Below, piece after piece: positions 34,651 to 44,484 of a DNA stretch of 64,000 nt (position 1 is the first letter of the stretch; each line of letters opens with the position of its first letter). Source of the DNA: CBDCWQ01 sp965223435 (GTDB lineage: Bacteria > Myxococcota > Kuafuiibacteriia > Kuafuiibacteriales > Kuafuiibacteriaceae). The stretch is from the NCBI GenBank assembly GCA_965223435.1, contig CBDCWQ010000001.1:62001-126000 (forward strand). Reading direction: 5' to 3'. The position numbers and the translations under genes were made by a program. The notes under the pieces were generated by a model. The model worked only from the letters and a program-made list of their open reading frames with translations, was not told the DNA's origin and did not search any database.

Positions 34651-35790
34651 ATGATCACACGACTCAGCCATCATGCGATTCGACTTGGGATCATCCCAGT
34701 TCTTTTTGGCGCTTGCGGACAACAGGCCGAGCTCAGTCACACCCATGGCGCGGGTGAAGGCGACCTGAGCAGCCCAGGCCACCCGTCTATGCAGACCAAC
34801 AATCTGATCCAAAACGGCGGTTTCGAAACCCTAGACCCCATGACCGGCCAACCGACCGACTGGCGCTTGGTCGACCGAAATCCTGACCTCATCATCACAA
34901 CCGACGACACAACAGCCTTCGAGGGGCAACGTTCGCTGAAGTTCACAAACGCGACAGACGGAGGCTGCTGGGAGGTTTGGCCCGAGCAAGTGCTGGACGT
35001 GGACGCATTGGTGGGCGGCTGCACGTATACCATTCGGTTTCGCTACAAAGCAGACTTCAACGACGACTCCGGTCTTTTTTTCGTCCTTGAGAACAGTGCC
35101 TTCGACATCAACTGGCATCCCGATGTGCGGTTCGACAACCGTAACGAATGGCAGGTGGCCTCGTTTGACATCGACGTGCCCGAAAGGGTCGGGGCCGATG
35201 ATCCGCGCTTTGTCCTTGATTTTTGCGTAAGCTCGCCGGGCAACTGGTGGCTCGATGCCATCGAAATGGTACCAGAAGATGCGGTTCCCCCGGACGACTC
35301 GGAACCTATTTTGATGAACGGCAGCTTTGAGTCGATTGACGATTTCACTTCGGAACCCGAGTTTTGGGGTCTTCGCGACGGCAATCCCCAGGTAGACATC
35401 GCCGTTGACGATACCCTGGCCTTTGATGGGACCTATTCTTTGCGGTTTTCCAATGAAAACGACTCTGGGTGCTGGGAAGTCTTCATCGACCAGCAGGTGG
35501 ATCGACACCGGTTGGTAGGAGGCGAACGGTACACCATGAGCTTTCGCCATCGGGCCGACTTCAACGGAACGCCTGAGCTCTTGTTCTTTTTACGCAACCG
35601 AGTGATCGACATCAGCGTGTTCCCTCGCTTTGCCGTCAGCGACCGCGATGAATGGAATCTTTTCTCCTTTGACTTCGAGCTGCCAGACAACATCGGAGGA
35701 ACCGATCCCACGCTCACCCTGGATTTTTGCCCAAGCACAATCGGCCAGTGGTGGATCGATGCCGTAGAACTGGCGCCGGCAACGCCCTAA
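34651..35790 (+). CDS. Lipoprotein with two carbohydrate-binding-like modules
   Basis: 379 residues with a signal and lipobox LFGAC. Two copies of one ~150-residue module follow. Each starts with NGGFETLDPMTGQPTDW / NGSFESIDDFTSEPEFW, has a GQRSLKFTNATDGGCWEV / GTYSLRFSNENDSGCWEV strand pair, and ends with FVLDFCVSSPGNWWLDAIEM / LTLDFCPSTIGQWWIDAVEL. This is the jelly-roll plan of CBM4/9-type carbohydrate-binding modules. Conserved Trp/Phe residues could stack on sugars. The near-identical copies indicate duplication. No catalytic domain is attached. It is divergent from the DUF1592/DUF1552 operon. Confidence 0.83.
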   Translation: MITRLSHHAIRLGIIPVLFGACGQQAELSHTHGAGEGDLSSPGHPSMQTNNLIQNGGFETLDPMTGQPTDWRLVDRNPDLIITTDDTTAFEGQRSLKFTNATDGGCWEVWPEQVLDVDALVGGCTYTIRFRYKADFNDDSGLFFVLENSAFDINWHPDVRFDNRNEWQVASFDIDVPERVGADDPRFVLDFCVSSPGNWWLDAIEMVPEDAVPPDDSEPILMNGSFESIDDFTSEPEFWGLRDGNPQVDIAVDDTLAFDGTYSLRFSNENDSGCWEVFIDQQVDRHRLVGGERYTMSFRHRADFNGTPELLFFLRNRVIDISVFPRFAVSDRDEWNLFSFDFELPDNIGGTDPTLTLDFCPSTIGQWWIDAVELAPATP

Positions 35791-35986
35791 GCCCCAAGAG
35801 CCCCCGCACACGCATACAAGGTCTGCCCCCAGCGCCTCACGGCCGTTGATGTGGCCTACGCACACACCGATCGTCCCGAAAACAAAACGCCGCAAATTCC
35901 GCGCGCGTCAGCGACCTTCGGGACAGGAGGAGCATTCCCCACTCTTGGCACATCCGCTCGAAGCCATTTTCAGGTACGCTTGAAAG
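35791..35986 (+). other. Upstream region of the kinase-PilZ-Hsp70 gene
   Basis: About 196 bp. It has a hairpin-like GTCCCGAA...TTCGGGAC (35874-35931, long loop). A TTGGCACATCC near 35945 recalls a sigma-54 -24 box, but the -12 GC is misplaced, so I do not call a promoter. No other gene is seen. Confidence 0.35.
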
Positions 35987-38566
35987 GTGAGCGAGGAGGT
36001 TGTCCTCAAAGACCCCCTGGTCGAATCCGGCCGGGTGATAGGAAAGAAATACCGCCTGATCAGGACCCTCGGGGAGGGCGGAATGGGCACGGTATACGAG
36101 GCCGAGAATACCTGGACCGGAAGACGGGTCGCTCTAAAAATATTAAGACAAGAGCTTACGAGGAGGCCCAAGGTCGTTGACCGCTTCCTTCAGGAAGGGC
36201 GCAGCACCACGATGGTCGCCCACCCCAACATCGTGGATGTCCTCGATATGGATAAGGACCCAGAACTGGGCTCGGTGTACATGGTGCAAGAGTTTCTGGT
36301 GGGAACGAGCCTGCACCACCTGCTCAAGCGAAAAAAGAGACTGTCCCTTCAAGAATGTTTGGATATCTTGCTTCCGGTCATGGGTGCGTTGAGCGCAGCG
36401 CACGAACTGTCGATCATCCACCGGGACGTGACACCACAGAATGTAGTGCTCACACACCACCCTCAGGGGCACTTGGTCCCCAAGCTCATCGACTTCGGCA
36501 TATCCAAACTCCTCGACGAAGCAGACACGGTTTCACGAACGCAGCCCGGGTGCCTCATTGGAACACCGCTTTACATGTCGCCGGAGCGCTTTGTCGACAA
36601 CACACCTTTGGACGGACGCGCCGATGTTTGGTCCGTGGGCGTTCTTTGCTTTCGTATTCTCGCCGGGCGATGTCCTTTTGTTCATACCAATGTATTTGAG
36701 CTTTGCCGGATCATTCGAGAGAACGAACCACCAAGGCTTGAGTCCTTTTCTCCCCGCATCCCTGCCAAATTCGCTTCGGTCATTCACAAGGCTCTGGAAC
36801 GCAACATCGAAGACCGGTACCCAACCATGGATGCGTTCCTGAACGCCATCCTCGAATGTGGACCCATCGAAGGCCTGGTTCGCAACCTTGTCGATAAACA
36901 CCGGGACTCCATTCCCTACCACCGCGAACATGAGCGTTACGACATCGGGTGGCAAGCCACACTGAAGTGTGAAGACTGGAAATTTCCTCGACATATGCAG
37001 GCGGCCAATGTGAGCCGCAACGGCGTCTTCTTGAGCACCGACCGACCATCTGAAGTGGGTATGCGCGCCGAAGTGAGACTGGAGCTCCCCAATGGTTCCC
37101 GGCTAAGGCTGCGCGGCACCATCAAGCGGGTGGTCACCAAAGATGAAACCAAACTGGGGGGGACGCCAGGCGTAGGCATCAAGTTCGACCGAGAGCACGA
37201 CCTGGAATTGGTGGTGGTTGAACAGATGGCCATTGCGCACCAAGAGCCAAGCTTCGAAGAGTTGCCCCGTCATGTCGCTCCCGACCCGAAGCTGGACGAA
37301 GGGAAACGCCCCATTTCGAATGGTCTTGAGCAAACCATCAAGAGCCGCACACCCAAACTTCAACCCCTAAAGCCCCAAGTGATGAACGGGCGGAGGTTTG
37401 CTTCGGCGGTGGGCATCGACTTCGGAACGACCTACGGAAGCATGTCCATCGCGCTCGACGAGAAGGTCTACTTGATCACCGACGAAAAACGCCGAGGGAT
37501 CCATCCTTCGGTCGTAAGCTACCCTGAAAAAGGGCAGCCAATTGCGGGCTGGGCGGCCAAGGAGCGTCTCCTCAAGGACCCCCGCCGAACCATTTCTTCA
37601 GTGAAGCGTGTCATCGGCAGGAACTTCGATGAACCCACACTCGCAGGCTATCTGTACGGATTGCCGTACAAGGCGACTGAAGGTCCAAACAAAGGCGTGG
37701 TGTTTGAAGTCGACGGAACGCCCATCGCGCCGGTTCAAGTGGCAGCCGAGATCATCGATCACCTTCGGCTGGTGGGCGAACGGAGAACCGGGCAAGCGAT
37801 CAAGCGAGCGGTGGTGAGTGTACCCGTCGCCTACAACAAGGTGCAAAGACGAGCGATTCAAAAAGCTGCCGAGATGGCGGGCCTCGAAGTGCTGGCACTC
37901 ATAGAAGAGCCCATCGCCGGTGTCAAAGCCTACGGACACGGCCGCGACCGACAAGAAATCGTTGCGGTGTACGACTTTGGCGGCGGGACCTTCGATTTCT
38001 CTATCCTCTCCCTCTCGGGCAACCAACACGAAATATTGGCCACCAACGGTGACCCCTGGCTCGGCGGAGACGACTTCGACATGGCCGTAGCCAGGGATGC
38101 GTCCAACCAATTTTGGCGACAAACCGGCACAGATCTACAAAAACGGGCCGTTGAGTGGCAGCGACTTCTCTACGCCAGTGAGCAAGTCAAACGGGCCTTG
38201 TCCTTCCAAGAACGTGCCGAAATCACCCTGCCCGGAGCAATTTCGTACCCAAAAGCCGTCGATCTGCGCCAGGAGCTTAGCCGTGATGGACTGGAAGAAC
38301 TCTGCAGCGACATCTACATGCGCTCCATGGAGCTGTGCCGAGAAGGCCTCCGCGACGCAGGCATCGACCAAGATCGCATCGATCGCGTAGTCGTGACCGG
38401 CGGCATGTCCCGCGTGCCCTTTATCCTCAAGGGTCTTTCATCCTTCTTCAAAAAGGAAATCACGCCAGTCATCAATCCGGAGCAGGCAGTCTGCCTTGGG
38501 GCCGGCGTTCACGCCGCAGTCCTCGTCCAGCACGAGGTCGATGGCGCCGCCCGCAAGCGTGACTAA
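35987..38566 (+). CDS. Hanks Ser/Thr kinase - PilZ - Hsp70 ATPase triple fusion
   Basis: 859 residues with three complete modules. Kinase (21-290): GEGGMGTVYEA loop, catalytic Lys51 in VALKIL, HRD at 145-147 in IIHRDVTPQN, DFG at 169-171, and MSPE instead of APE; it looks active. PilZ (311-412): the c-di-GMP motif RxxxR is R313-R317 and NxSxxG is N341-G346 (NVSRNGVF). Hsp70 nucleotide-binding domain (475-850): GIDFGTTYG, YDFGGGTFDFS, and VTGGMSRVPF, with no substrate-binding domain. c-di-GMP binding by PilZ could gate the kinase or the chaperone-like ATPase; this is inference. The start is a GTG with a weak ribosome site. No membrane segment is obvious, so it is likely cytoplasmic. Confidence 0.92.
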   Translation: MSEEVVLKDPLVESGRVIGKKYRLIRTLGEGGMGTVYEAENTWTGRRVALKILRQELTRRPKVVDRFLQEGRSTTMVAHPNIVDVLDMDKDPELGSVYMVQEFLVGTSLHHLLKRKKRLSLQECLDILLPVMGALSAAHELSIIHRDVTPQNVVLTHHPQGHLVPKLIDFGISKLLDEADTVSRTQPGCLIGTPLYMSPERFVDNTPLDGRADVWSVGVLCFRILAGRCPFVHTNVFELCRIIRENEPPRLESFSPRIPAKFASVIHKALERNIEDRYPTMDAFLNAILECGPIEGLVRNLVDKHRDSIPYHREHERYDIGWQATLKCEDWKFPRHMQAANVSRNGVFLSTDRPSEVGMRAEVRLELPNGSRLRLRGTIKRVVTKDETKLGGTPGVGIKFDREHDLELVVVEQMAIAHQEPSFEELPRHVAPDPKLDEGKRPISNGLEQTIKSRTPKLQPLKPQVMNGRRFASAVGIDFGTTYGSMSIALDEKVYLITDEKRRGIHPSVVSYPEKGQPIAGWAAKERLLKDPRRTISSVKRVIGRNFDEPTLAGYLYGLPYKATEGPNKGVVFEVDGTPIAPVQVAAEIIDHLRLVGERRTGQAIKRAVVSVPVAYNKVQRRAIQKAAEMAGLEVLALIEEPIAGVKAYGHGRDRQEIVAVYDFGGGTFDFSILSLSGNQHEILATNGDPWLGGDDFDMAVARDASNQFWRQTGTDLQKRAVEWQRLLYASEQVKRALSFQERAEITLPGAISYPKAVDLRQELSRDGLEELCSDIYMRSMELCREGLRDAGIDQDRIDRVVVTGGMSRVPFILKGLSSFFKKEITPVINPEQAVCLGAGVHAAVLVQHEVDGAARKRD

Positions 38567-38758
38567 CCAATTTGGAGCGGGACGGCGTACGCATCCGCGT
38601 GCGCAAACCATGCGGCTCAACCCGAGACGCGTAACAAATTGCCCATGAGCGGCTCCATCGCTTCGCACCCAAGAGTCGAACCCGGGGAAGGATCTCCTCA
38701 AAAACCAAACATTTGCAGGCCATGAGTCCTGGCACAAATTCTGCTGACAGAGGGCGGG
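38567..38758. other. Gap between the kinase-Hsp70 gene and the large membrane gene
   Basis: 192 bp. A T-loop-like TCGAACCC near 38680 is not flanked by a tRNA fold, so no tRNA is called. AGAGGGCGGG just before 38759 is the likely ribosome site of the next gene. Confidence 0.45.
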
Positions 38759-41700
38759 ATGGCGTCAAAGCAACCGGGCATGCCCCACAAGTTTACGCCC
38801 ACGCGGCTGTGGATCGAGCGTTGGCGTCTTCGCGGTTGGCTCGAGGAGGAAACCACGAAGACCCTTCTTCGCGACCTAGACCGCTGGTCGGAGCATTCCC
38901 AAAACCGGGCGTCCAGGAAGCAACAAATCCGCGGACGCCTGGTCAAAAGCACGGCACCCCGGAACCCGCCACCCCCCGGAGCAGCGCAAACCCCCGCGCC
39001 AATCTTCGCCGGAGGGCCCAAAAAGACGTACACCCCAAGCACGGCGAGCCTCGTGATCGACTCCATGGAAGGCGTCGATCACGCTGGATTCTTCGGTTTA
39101 CTCGAACGAATCGCTCGCTTCCGCATGCCGCCATTCATGGCGGAAGCCGCGCTTTGGTTCGTGGGTGTGCTCCTGACGCTGATTGGATCTCTGTATTTTA
39201 CGCAGATTCACTGGGAAGCTTGGACCCAGGGGACCCAGAGCATGGTGATCGGCTGCGGCTTGGTCGCCTACGAACTGGTCTTTTTGGGGCTCGCGCATCT
39301 CCTTCGACATCGGGGTGCACCCACAAAAGTACCAAGAGTCCTTGCGGGGCTTGGCCTTGGCCTGCTCCCAGTCATCGCCCTGGCGCTCGTCAATATGCAT
39401 GCCCACAGCCACTGGGTGTACAGCCTCCTTCTCGCAAGCGCCGCCCTTTGGGCCGCAGCGTCATGCCACCGATTGTTCGACGGGAGTATTCGCTCGCCCG
39501 TTCTCCTTGGGGGAGCGCTGCTTTTTTTGTCGATAACATACGGAACCACCGAGGCAACCAAACTTCTTTTCTCATTTGCATCGCTCGGCACACTGGCGCT
39601 CTCCTGCATGCGGTCCGCTCAGACAAAGAGCACGGAGACCAATCGAACCTTTGTGCTGTCCTATTTTGGTTATATTGCGCTATCCATCGTATTGACCTTC
39701 TTGAGCATTCCATCACTGGCTCACCTTTGCTGGTTCGCACCAAGCGTCGCCCTGCTCACTTTGACCATTCATCAAATCGCCCGCCACCGCGACACAAGAA
39801 CAGCAATTGTCCGCGTCGTGGTTATCCTTCTTTCGTGCTTGTCGCTGGGTTTTGCGCTCACTGGGCCTCTCTCCCAAGTTCATGGGGGCAGCATCGTCCT
39901 CGTGACCTCGGTGCTTGCGGGCTACACGTTGATCGCGCGGGGTTTGCTGGATGACCGCAGCTTGCCCTTGGTCTTGGGGGTTCTATGCGGGCTTTTGAGC
40001 TACTTCTTTATCACCTCACCCTTCGACGGACTGATTTTGATCCTGAAATCCTGGATGACGCAATTCTTTGGATACACAAGTGCGCCCCTCCCGATTGCCT
40101 TTTACGCACTCACCTTTGGTCCCTACCTTTTGGCTGTGTGGCTGTTTCGCAAGAAACTCCAAAACACAGGTCGAAAGGCCCTCGCTACTCGGCTTGGCGG
40201 CACACTCTTTGCGCTCTGTGCTGGATTGATCGGGCTTAGTTTCACTGAACTCAAAGACGCCCGCCCCGTGCTGTTGTCCATCCCACTGTACTTTGCCGCC
40301 ATCGCCTACGAAGGGAGAAATCACAAAAATACGTGGGCGCTCCACGCAAACGCGGTCCTTCTTGGCCTCTGGTGCGGCCGTCTCGGCGCATTGTTGAACC
40401 CAGCCTTTGGTCTGGCCGCCGGTATGGCGGCCACCGGACTCATCGTCAGCCTATGGAGTGCGGTTTCTACAAGAGCACGCCGCGTCATGACCTTCACGAC
40501 GTACGTGACGATGTACGCTGTTCTCGCCATTCTTGCGCTCGGCCTGACTGTTATCCAGCAGGGACCCGGTATCTTCAATCTCGCGGGTATGCCATGGCGG
40601 CTTTGGCTCGGTGGCGGCCTTACCATGGCCTCACTGTCCTTTGCTATTGTCGGCGTCCAAGAGAAGCAAAAGTCTTGGGCGTTGCTTGGCATTTTGGGGC
40701 TCTTGTCGGTGCCCCTGTTTGCGCTATATCGTTTCCAGAGCGCCATCGACTATCTTGGGCTGTGCGCAGTGCTCCTCTCTTGCATCAGTTTGTGGCAAAG
40801 GACCCGAAGGGATGTGGTTTTCGAATCGCTGGCGATCATCGCGCCCATCTTCGCGTCCGTGATCCTCGTACTGCCGATGATCGTCGGCTCTGGGTGCTCA
40901 TCCTTTCGCCTCTTGGGCATGCTTCTTCCATTGCTGATCGCGCCGTGGACCACCCGGCAAGCCTGGTGGTCGCTGATGTCGGCCATCGCAGTCGCCGCCT
41001 ATTCGGCATCCATCCTGGATGACCTCGGACAACCTCCGGCCCTCGGGTTTATGGCGGCCTCTTGGCTCGTGGCAATCACAACCCGCCTTCATGAGAAAAA
41101 GGGCATTCAAACGCCCTTTGACCGACATATGGGGCGGGCCCTTCGCCTGTCTTCAGTGATCATCGCCATCGCCACCGCGGTATTCCTGCCCGCCGCAGTC
41201 GGGCCACGGATCTCTTTTTGGCTCATCACCATCACGGCAATGGCGGCGTTTTGTGCCAGCGGCGTGCAGGTTCTGTTCGCGGGGGCTCTGCTCGCGTTGG
41301 GCATTTCTGTAGGCGTGGAGGGCGCCGAGTGGGGCCGCAGACTGCCGAGCTTCAACCCAGCCTGGCTGGTCCTCATCGTCACCGGCCTCTGGGCAAGCGC
41401 CAGCGCGGTCTTGCAGGCGAACCAAGACCGAAGTTGGTCTTCTTTTTTCCGGTTGGGTCCTCGCGCCTTCTCGGCCCATCTTCTGACGAGCCTCGGGCTC
41501 GTTTCGTTGGTCGGGTATGTGTTTCACCTCTACACCCAAAGCAAGCTTCCCACCGAAAGCGCTTTACTCGCCGTCTGCGCCACAGCCATCGCTTTTGCGC
41601 ACGCAAAGCTGTGCTCAAAACTGTGGCCAAAGATGCTCTTGTCTTTGTGGCTACCTTTGGGCGCATCCATGGTATGCGGTGCATTTTTCGGACCCAACTA

Positions 41701-43126
41701 CCATGCCCTGGGCGTCGTCATCGGGGGATTGATCGGGGTCAGACTCGACCTCCTCGAACAAACCGCACTCCGCATCTCGGGGTGGGGCACGTTGGGGCTG
41801 GGTCTATGGATGACCGGCCTGAACACCCATGGCTTCGGGACTGCGAGCGTCATGGGGATTTTGTCGGTTGCGCTCGCCCTTCGAACCTACACGAGACCAA
41901 GCGCGCGAAGCGCCCACTTGATGATCGGAAGCATCGCCAGCACATCCATGTGGGCCTGGTTTGCCATCGGGCACATCTATTCCACCGGTCATTCCCCTTG
42001 GCTCATTGCACCCTACGTCGGCTGGGGTTTCATTGGCCTTGGCCTGGCCCTACACATCGCAACCAAGCATGCGCACCCAAAACTCCCCTTTGTAGCCAAC
42101 ATGACAGAAGACGCAATCGTAAGGCCGTTCAAGACTTGGCGAAGCATACTCCTAGTGGCGGCGCTTCTCAGCCTTATCGTCGGCTTTCCTGCGCTGACGG
42201 GCGCGTCCGGCCTTCACCATGGCGTTTTCTTTTTCGGAGTTCTGGCGCACATCGCCTGGTGGGTGCACCTCGCTCGAGAAAACCAACAGATTGGGTACGC
42301 GCTCCTCTTCGAAGTGGCTTTGGGATTGCTTTGGGTCTACCTAAGAACAAACTTGCCTTTTTTGGCTGCGATTCCTGACCATGACGCCTACGCGCTGATC
42401 TTGGGCGCTTTCTTGTTTGCCGGCGTGCACCGAATCGCCCGCCGTGGATCCAAGACCGCGGTCTTCGAAAGCGCGTCTCGCTTTTCGGCGCTCCTTTTCC
42501 CTTTACTCGGCATCATCTTGAGTTTGGGATCACCCGGTTTTCGCGCCCCGATTGTCGCCGTTTTGGCCGCCATGGCCTACGTCGTCGTGGGCCAATCGGG
42601 CGTTTCGCGCTGGTCTTCCCTCCTAGCCACGCTCGCCTTGAACACCGCCATCATTCTCAGCAGCCTTGAAGCCGGCCTTTTTGAACCCCAGCTGTATGCC
42701 ATTCCTATCGGCGCATCGGTGCTCCTCCTCGCAAGGCTGTACCGGGGCGATCTATCGGATGGCCATCAGGTTATCCTTCGTATCTTGGCGTTGGCGATCA
42801 TCTATGGGACGAGCCTTCTCCCCGTTCTGTCCTTTTCATCGCCCGGTCACGCCTTGGTGCTGGCTTGCATCTGTGTACTTGGCATCGCTTTGGGCGTTGC
42901 CACCAAAACCAAGAGCTACATATTCTTCGGATTGGCCTTCTTGCTCGCGGACCTCGCCACCAGCATCATTCGGTTCGGGATTTCCAGCCAAAGCGCAGCC
43001 ACCTTGGTTCTCACGGCCCTCGGACTGAGCGTCCTGGCATCGATGGTCACCTGGTCCTTGAACCGCTGTTTCATTGAGGGGCTCTACCGGCGCCTTCGAG
43101 GCGAGATCATTCTGTGGCCCTTGTAA
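38759..43126 (+). CDS. Giant polytopic membrane protein of unknown function
   Basis: 1455 residues. The first ~115 are cytoplasmic and charged (RLWIERWRLRGWLEEE..., then an Ala/Pro-rich stretch). The rest is an almost continuous series of hydrophobic helices, roughly three dozen by eye, with short polar loops (for example LWFVGVLLTLIGSLYFTQI and LGLALHIATKHAHPKLP). There are repeated short loops with RxxR and charged residues but no transporter signature, binding cassette or peptidase motif that I recognise. The polytopic form is similar in kind to DUF2339-type predicted membrane proteins, though I cannot assign a family. A good ribosome site precedes the ATG. It stands alone between two unrelated gene groups. 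Confidence 0.85.
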   Translation: MASKQPGMPHKFTPTRLWIERWRLRGWLEEETTKTLLRDLDRWSEHSQNRASRKQQIRGRLVKSTAPRNPPPPGAAQTPAPIFAGGPKKTYTPSTASLVIDSMEGVDHAGFFGLLERIARFRMPPFMAEAALWFVGVLLTLIGSLYFTQIHWEAWTQGTQSMVIGCGLVAYELVFLGLAHLLRHRGAPTKVPRVLAGLGLGLLPVIALALVNMHAHSHWVYSLLLASAALWAAASCHRLFDGSIRSPVLLGGALLFLSITYGTTEATKLLFSFASLGTLALSCMRSAQTKSTETNRTFVLSYFGYIALSIVLTFLSIPSLAHLCWFAPSVALLTLTIHQIARHRDTRTAIVRVVVILLSCLSLGFALTGPLSQVHGGSIVLVTSVLAGYTLIARGLLDDRSLPLVLGVLCGLLSYFFITSPFDGLILILKSWMTQFFGYTSAPLPIAFYALTFGPYLLAVWLFRKKLQNTGRKALATRLGGTLFALCAGLIGLSFTELKDARPVLLSIPLYFAAIAYEGRNHKNTWALHANAVLLGLWCGRLGALLNPAFGLAAGMAATGLIVSLWSAVSTRARRVMTFTTYVTMYAVLAILALGLTVIQQGPGIFNLAGMPWRLWLGGGLTMASLSFAIVGVQEKQKSWALLGILGLLSVPLFALYRFQSAIDYLGLCAVLLSCISLWQRTRRDVVFESLAIIAPIFASVILVLPMIVGSGCSSFRLLGMLLPLLIAPWTTRQAWWSLMSAIAVAAYSASILDDLGQPPALGFMAASWLVAITTRLHEKKGIQTPFDRHMGRALRLSSVIIAIATAVFLPAAVGPRISFWLITITAMAAFCASGVQVLFAGALLALGISVGVEGAEWGRRLPSFNPAWLVLIVTGLWASASAVLQANQDRSWSSFFRLGPRAFSAHLLTSLGLVSLVGYVFHLYTQSKLPTESALLAVCATAIAFAHAKLCSKLWPKMLLSLWLPLGASMVCGAFFGPNYHALGVVIGGLIGVRLDLLEQTALRISGWGTLGLGLWMTGLNTHGFGTASVMGILSVALALRTYTRPSARSAHLMIGSIASTSMWAWFAIGHIYSTGHSPWLIAPYVGWGFIGLGLALHIATKHAHPKLPFVANMTEDAIVRPFKTWRSILLVAALLSLIVGFPALTGASGLHHGVFFFGVLAHIAWWVHLARENQQIGYALLFEVALGLLWVYLRTNLPFLAAIPDHDAYALILGAFLFAGVHRIARRGSKTAVFESASRFSALLFPLLGIILSLGSPGFRAPIVAVLAAMAYVVVGQSGVSRWSSLLATLALNTAIILSSLEAGLFEPQLYAIPIGASVLLLARLYRGDLSDGHQVILRILALAIIYGTSLLPVLSFSSPGHALVLACICVLGIALGVATKTKSYIFFGLAFLLADLATSIIRFGISSQSAATLVLTALGLSVLASMVTWSLNRCFIEGLYRRLRGEIILWPL

Positions 43127-43281
43127 TCCCAAGGTGCCGAACAATCCCGCCTTTGCGCACTTGGGTTCACCAGCCCATACGAAGTCGCTCCGAGCCAAGC
43201 CACCTTGTTCTAATCCCTCGGCGCACTGCACCCTTGATTCAGCCTTACCCCAGGCCACCGGCGATCATGAGATACACGTAG
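43127..43281. other. Convergent gap, membrane gene / reductase gene
   Basis: 155 bp, no clear gene or terminator. Confidence 0.4.
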
Positions 43282-44484
43282 CTATGCCACAAGAACTTGG
43301 GCGGCCCGAGTCATGTGGGCCCCGACGTCGATGCCATGGGGGCAAGCTTGGGTGGCGGGTCCAAAATCGACATCCGACAGGTTTTTTGCGGTGCTTGGTA
43401 AGGCGTGAAAGAGCGTCCGGGCGCCTTCAACGTCGCCGTACACATCGTGGTACATGAGGTAACGCATGGTGGCACCGATTTCGACGGGGGCATCGACCGC
43501 AGCGTGGCAAAAATGATCACAGCCGTCGCAGGCCCACGCGCGAGTCGCCTCGGCGTAGCGCTTCAGTTCTTGTTGCTCGCGGGCGCTGAGTTTCGATTTG
43601 TCGATGGCAGCGGCGATGTTCTGCTTGAGCTTTTCGAAGGTATCCATGTGAGAAACGGCGGCGCTGATTCGCTCATCTGCCCACACGGCTTTTAAGACCG
43701 CTTGGTGCTTGTTCCATTTGCCCTTTTTTTGGAACTTCTTCCACGCACTCCGAAAGGAGGCCTCGGAGCCCTGGGTTTTCATCGCAATCAGACCCACACC
43801 CGCTTTGTGCGCGGCGTCAATGGCCTTGTGAAGCTCCTTGTTGCCGTACTGCCTGAAGTTGTAGCGAAACATGACCGAGTCTACCCAAGGCAAAGCCGCT
43901 GCCTTATGAAGGAGGGAAACCACATTTCCGTGATGGCACGAAAAACCAAAGAACTTCATCTTGCCTTCTTTTTTGAGGCGCTCAACAAGCTTGAGGAGCT
44001 TGTTGTTGAGCGAAGAAGGATCCTTGAGGGCGTGAAGATAGTACATGTCGACGTAGTTGGTCTTGAGCTTCTTCAGGCTAGTCTTGAGCGTAGCCTCGAA
44101 GCCCTCAGGCTCGTGTTCGTCGCTTTTGCTCGTAATCCAAATCTTGTCACGGATCTTGGCCCGTGTGTGAAAATGGCCCACCGCACCTTCGCAGGTACCG
44201 CCGCCATAGCAGTCGGCGGCGTCAAAATAATCCACACCAAAGCGTAAAGCCTCAGCCAACTTGGGATCAAAACGGGGATCAAGCTTCATGGCGCCACCAA
44301 AAAGCAAAATCGGCACCGTCTTTTTGGTTTTGCCCAACACCCTACGCGGGACCTGAGGCAAAGACGCGGGCGCGCCTTTGGCGTGCCCGGTTCCGGGCAG
44401 ACCCGCGAGGCTCAGGGCGGCACCGCTTCCAGCACCGACGATCTTTAAGAGCTCCCTGCGGGTCAGATCCGTTTTTTTTGTCAT
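43282..44484 (-). CDS. Tat-exported aldo/keto reductase with Fe-S-type Cys motif
   Basis: 400 residues. A Tat signal (DLTRRELLKIVGAGSG) is followed by an aldo/keto reductase barrel: GGAMKLDPRFD, then VDYFDAADCYGGG with the catalytic Asp-Tyr region, WITSKSDEH holding the catalytic Lys position, and YLHALKDPSS. The C-terminus adds Cys residues in the pattern CDGCDHFC and, later, ACPHGID, as in AKRs that end in a [4Fe-4S] ferredoxin-like module. Such reductases probably pass electrons between the cluster and a carbonyl or disulphide substrate. It is the last gene of a four-gene operon and overlaps the NapH-like gene by ATGA. Confidence 0.87.
   Translation of the reverse strand: MTKKTDLTRRELLKIVGAGSGAALSLAGLPGTGHAKGAPASLPQVPRRVLGKTKKTVPILLFGGAMKLDPRFDPKLAEALRFGVDYFDAADCYGGGTCEGAVGHFHTRAKIRDKIWITSKSDEHEPEGFEATLKTSLKKLKTNYVDMYYLHALKDPSSLNNKLLKLVERLKKEGKMKFFGFSCHHGNVVSLLHKAAALPWVDSVMFRYNFRQYGNKELHKAIDAAHKAGVGLIAMKTQGSEASFRSAWKKFQKKGKWNKHQAVLKAVWADERISAAVSHMDTFEKLKQNIAAAIDKSKLSAREQQELKRYAEATRAWACDGCDHFCHAAVDAPVEIGATMRYLMYHDVYGDVEGARTLFHALPSTAKNLSDVDFGPATQACPHGIDVGAHMTRAAQVLVA

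Noticed and set aside
35941..35970. Sigma-54-like TTGGCAC before the kinase-PilZ-Hsp70 gene
   Set aside because: The -12 GC element is not at the right spacing.
38670..38700. Possible tRNA T-loop-like TCGAACCC
   Set aside because: No complementary T-stem, anticodon arm or acceptor stem around it.
38713..39954. 413-codon frame overlapping the start of the giant membrane gene
   Set aside because: Arg/Pro-rich alternative frame; the membrane protein frame has coherent helices and a better ribosome site.
41218..42378. 386-codon alternative frame inside the giant membrane gene
   Set aside because: His/Arg-rich shadow with no domain or hydrophobic pattern.
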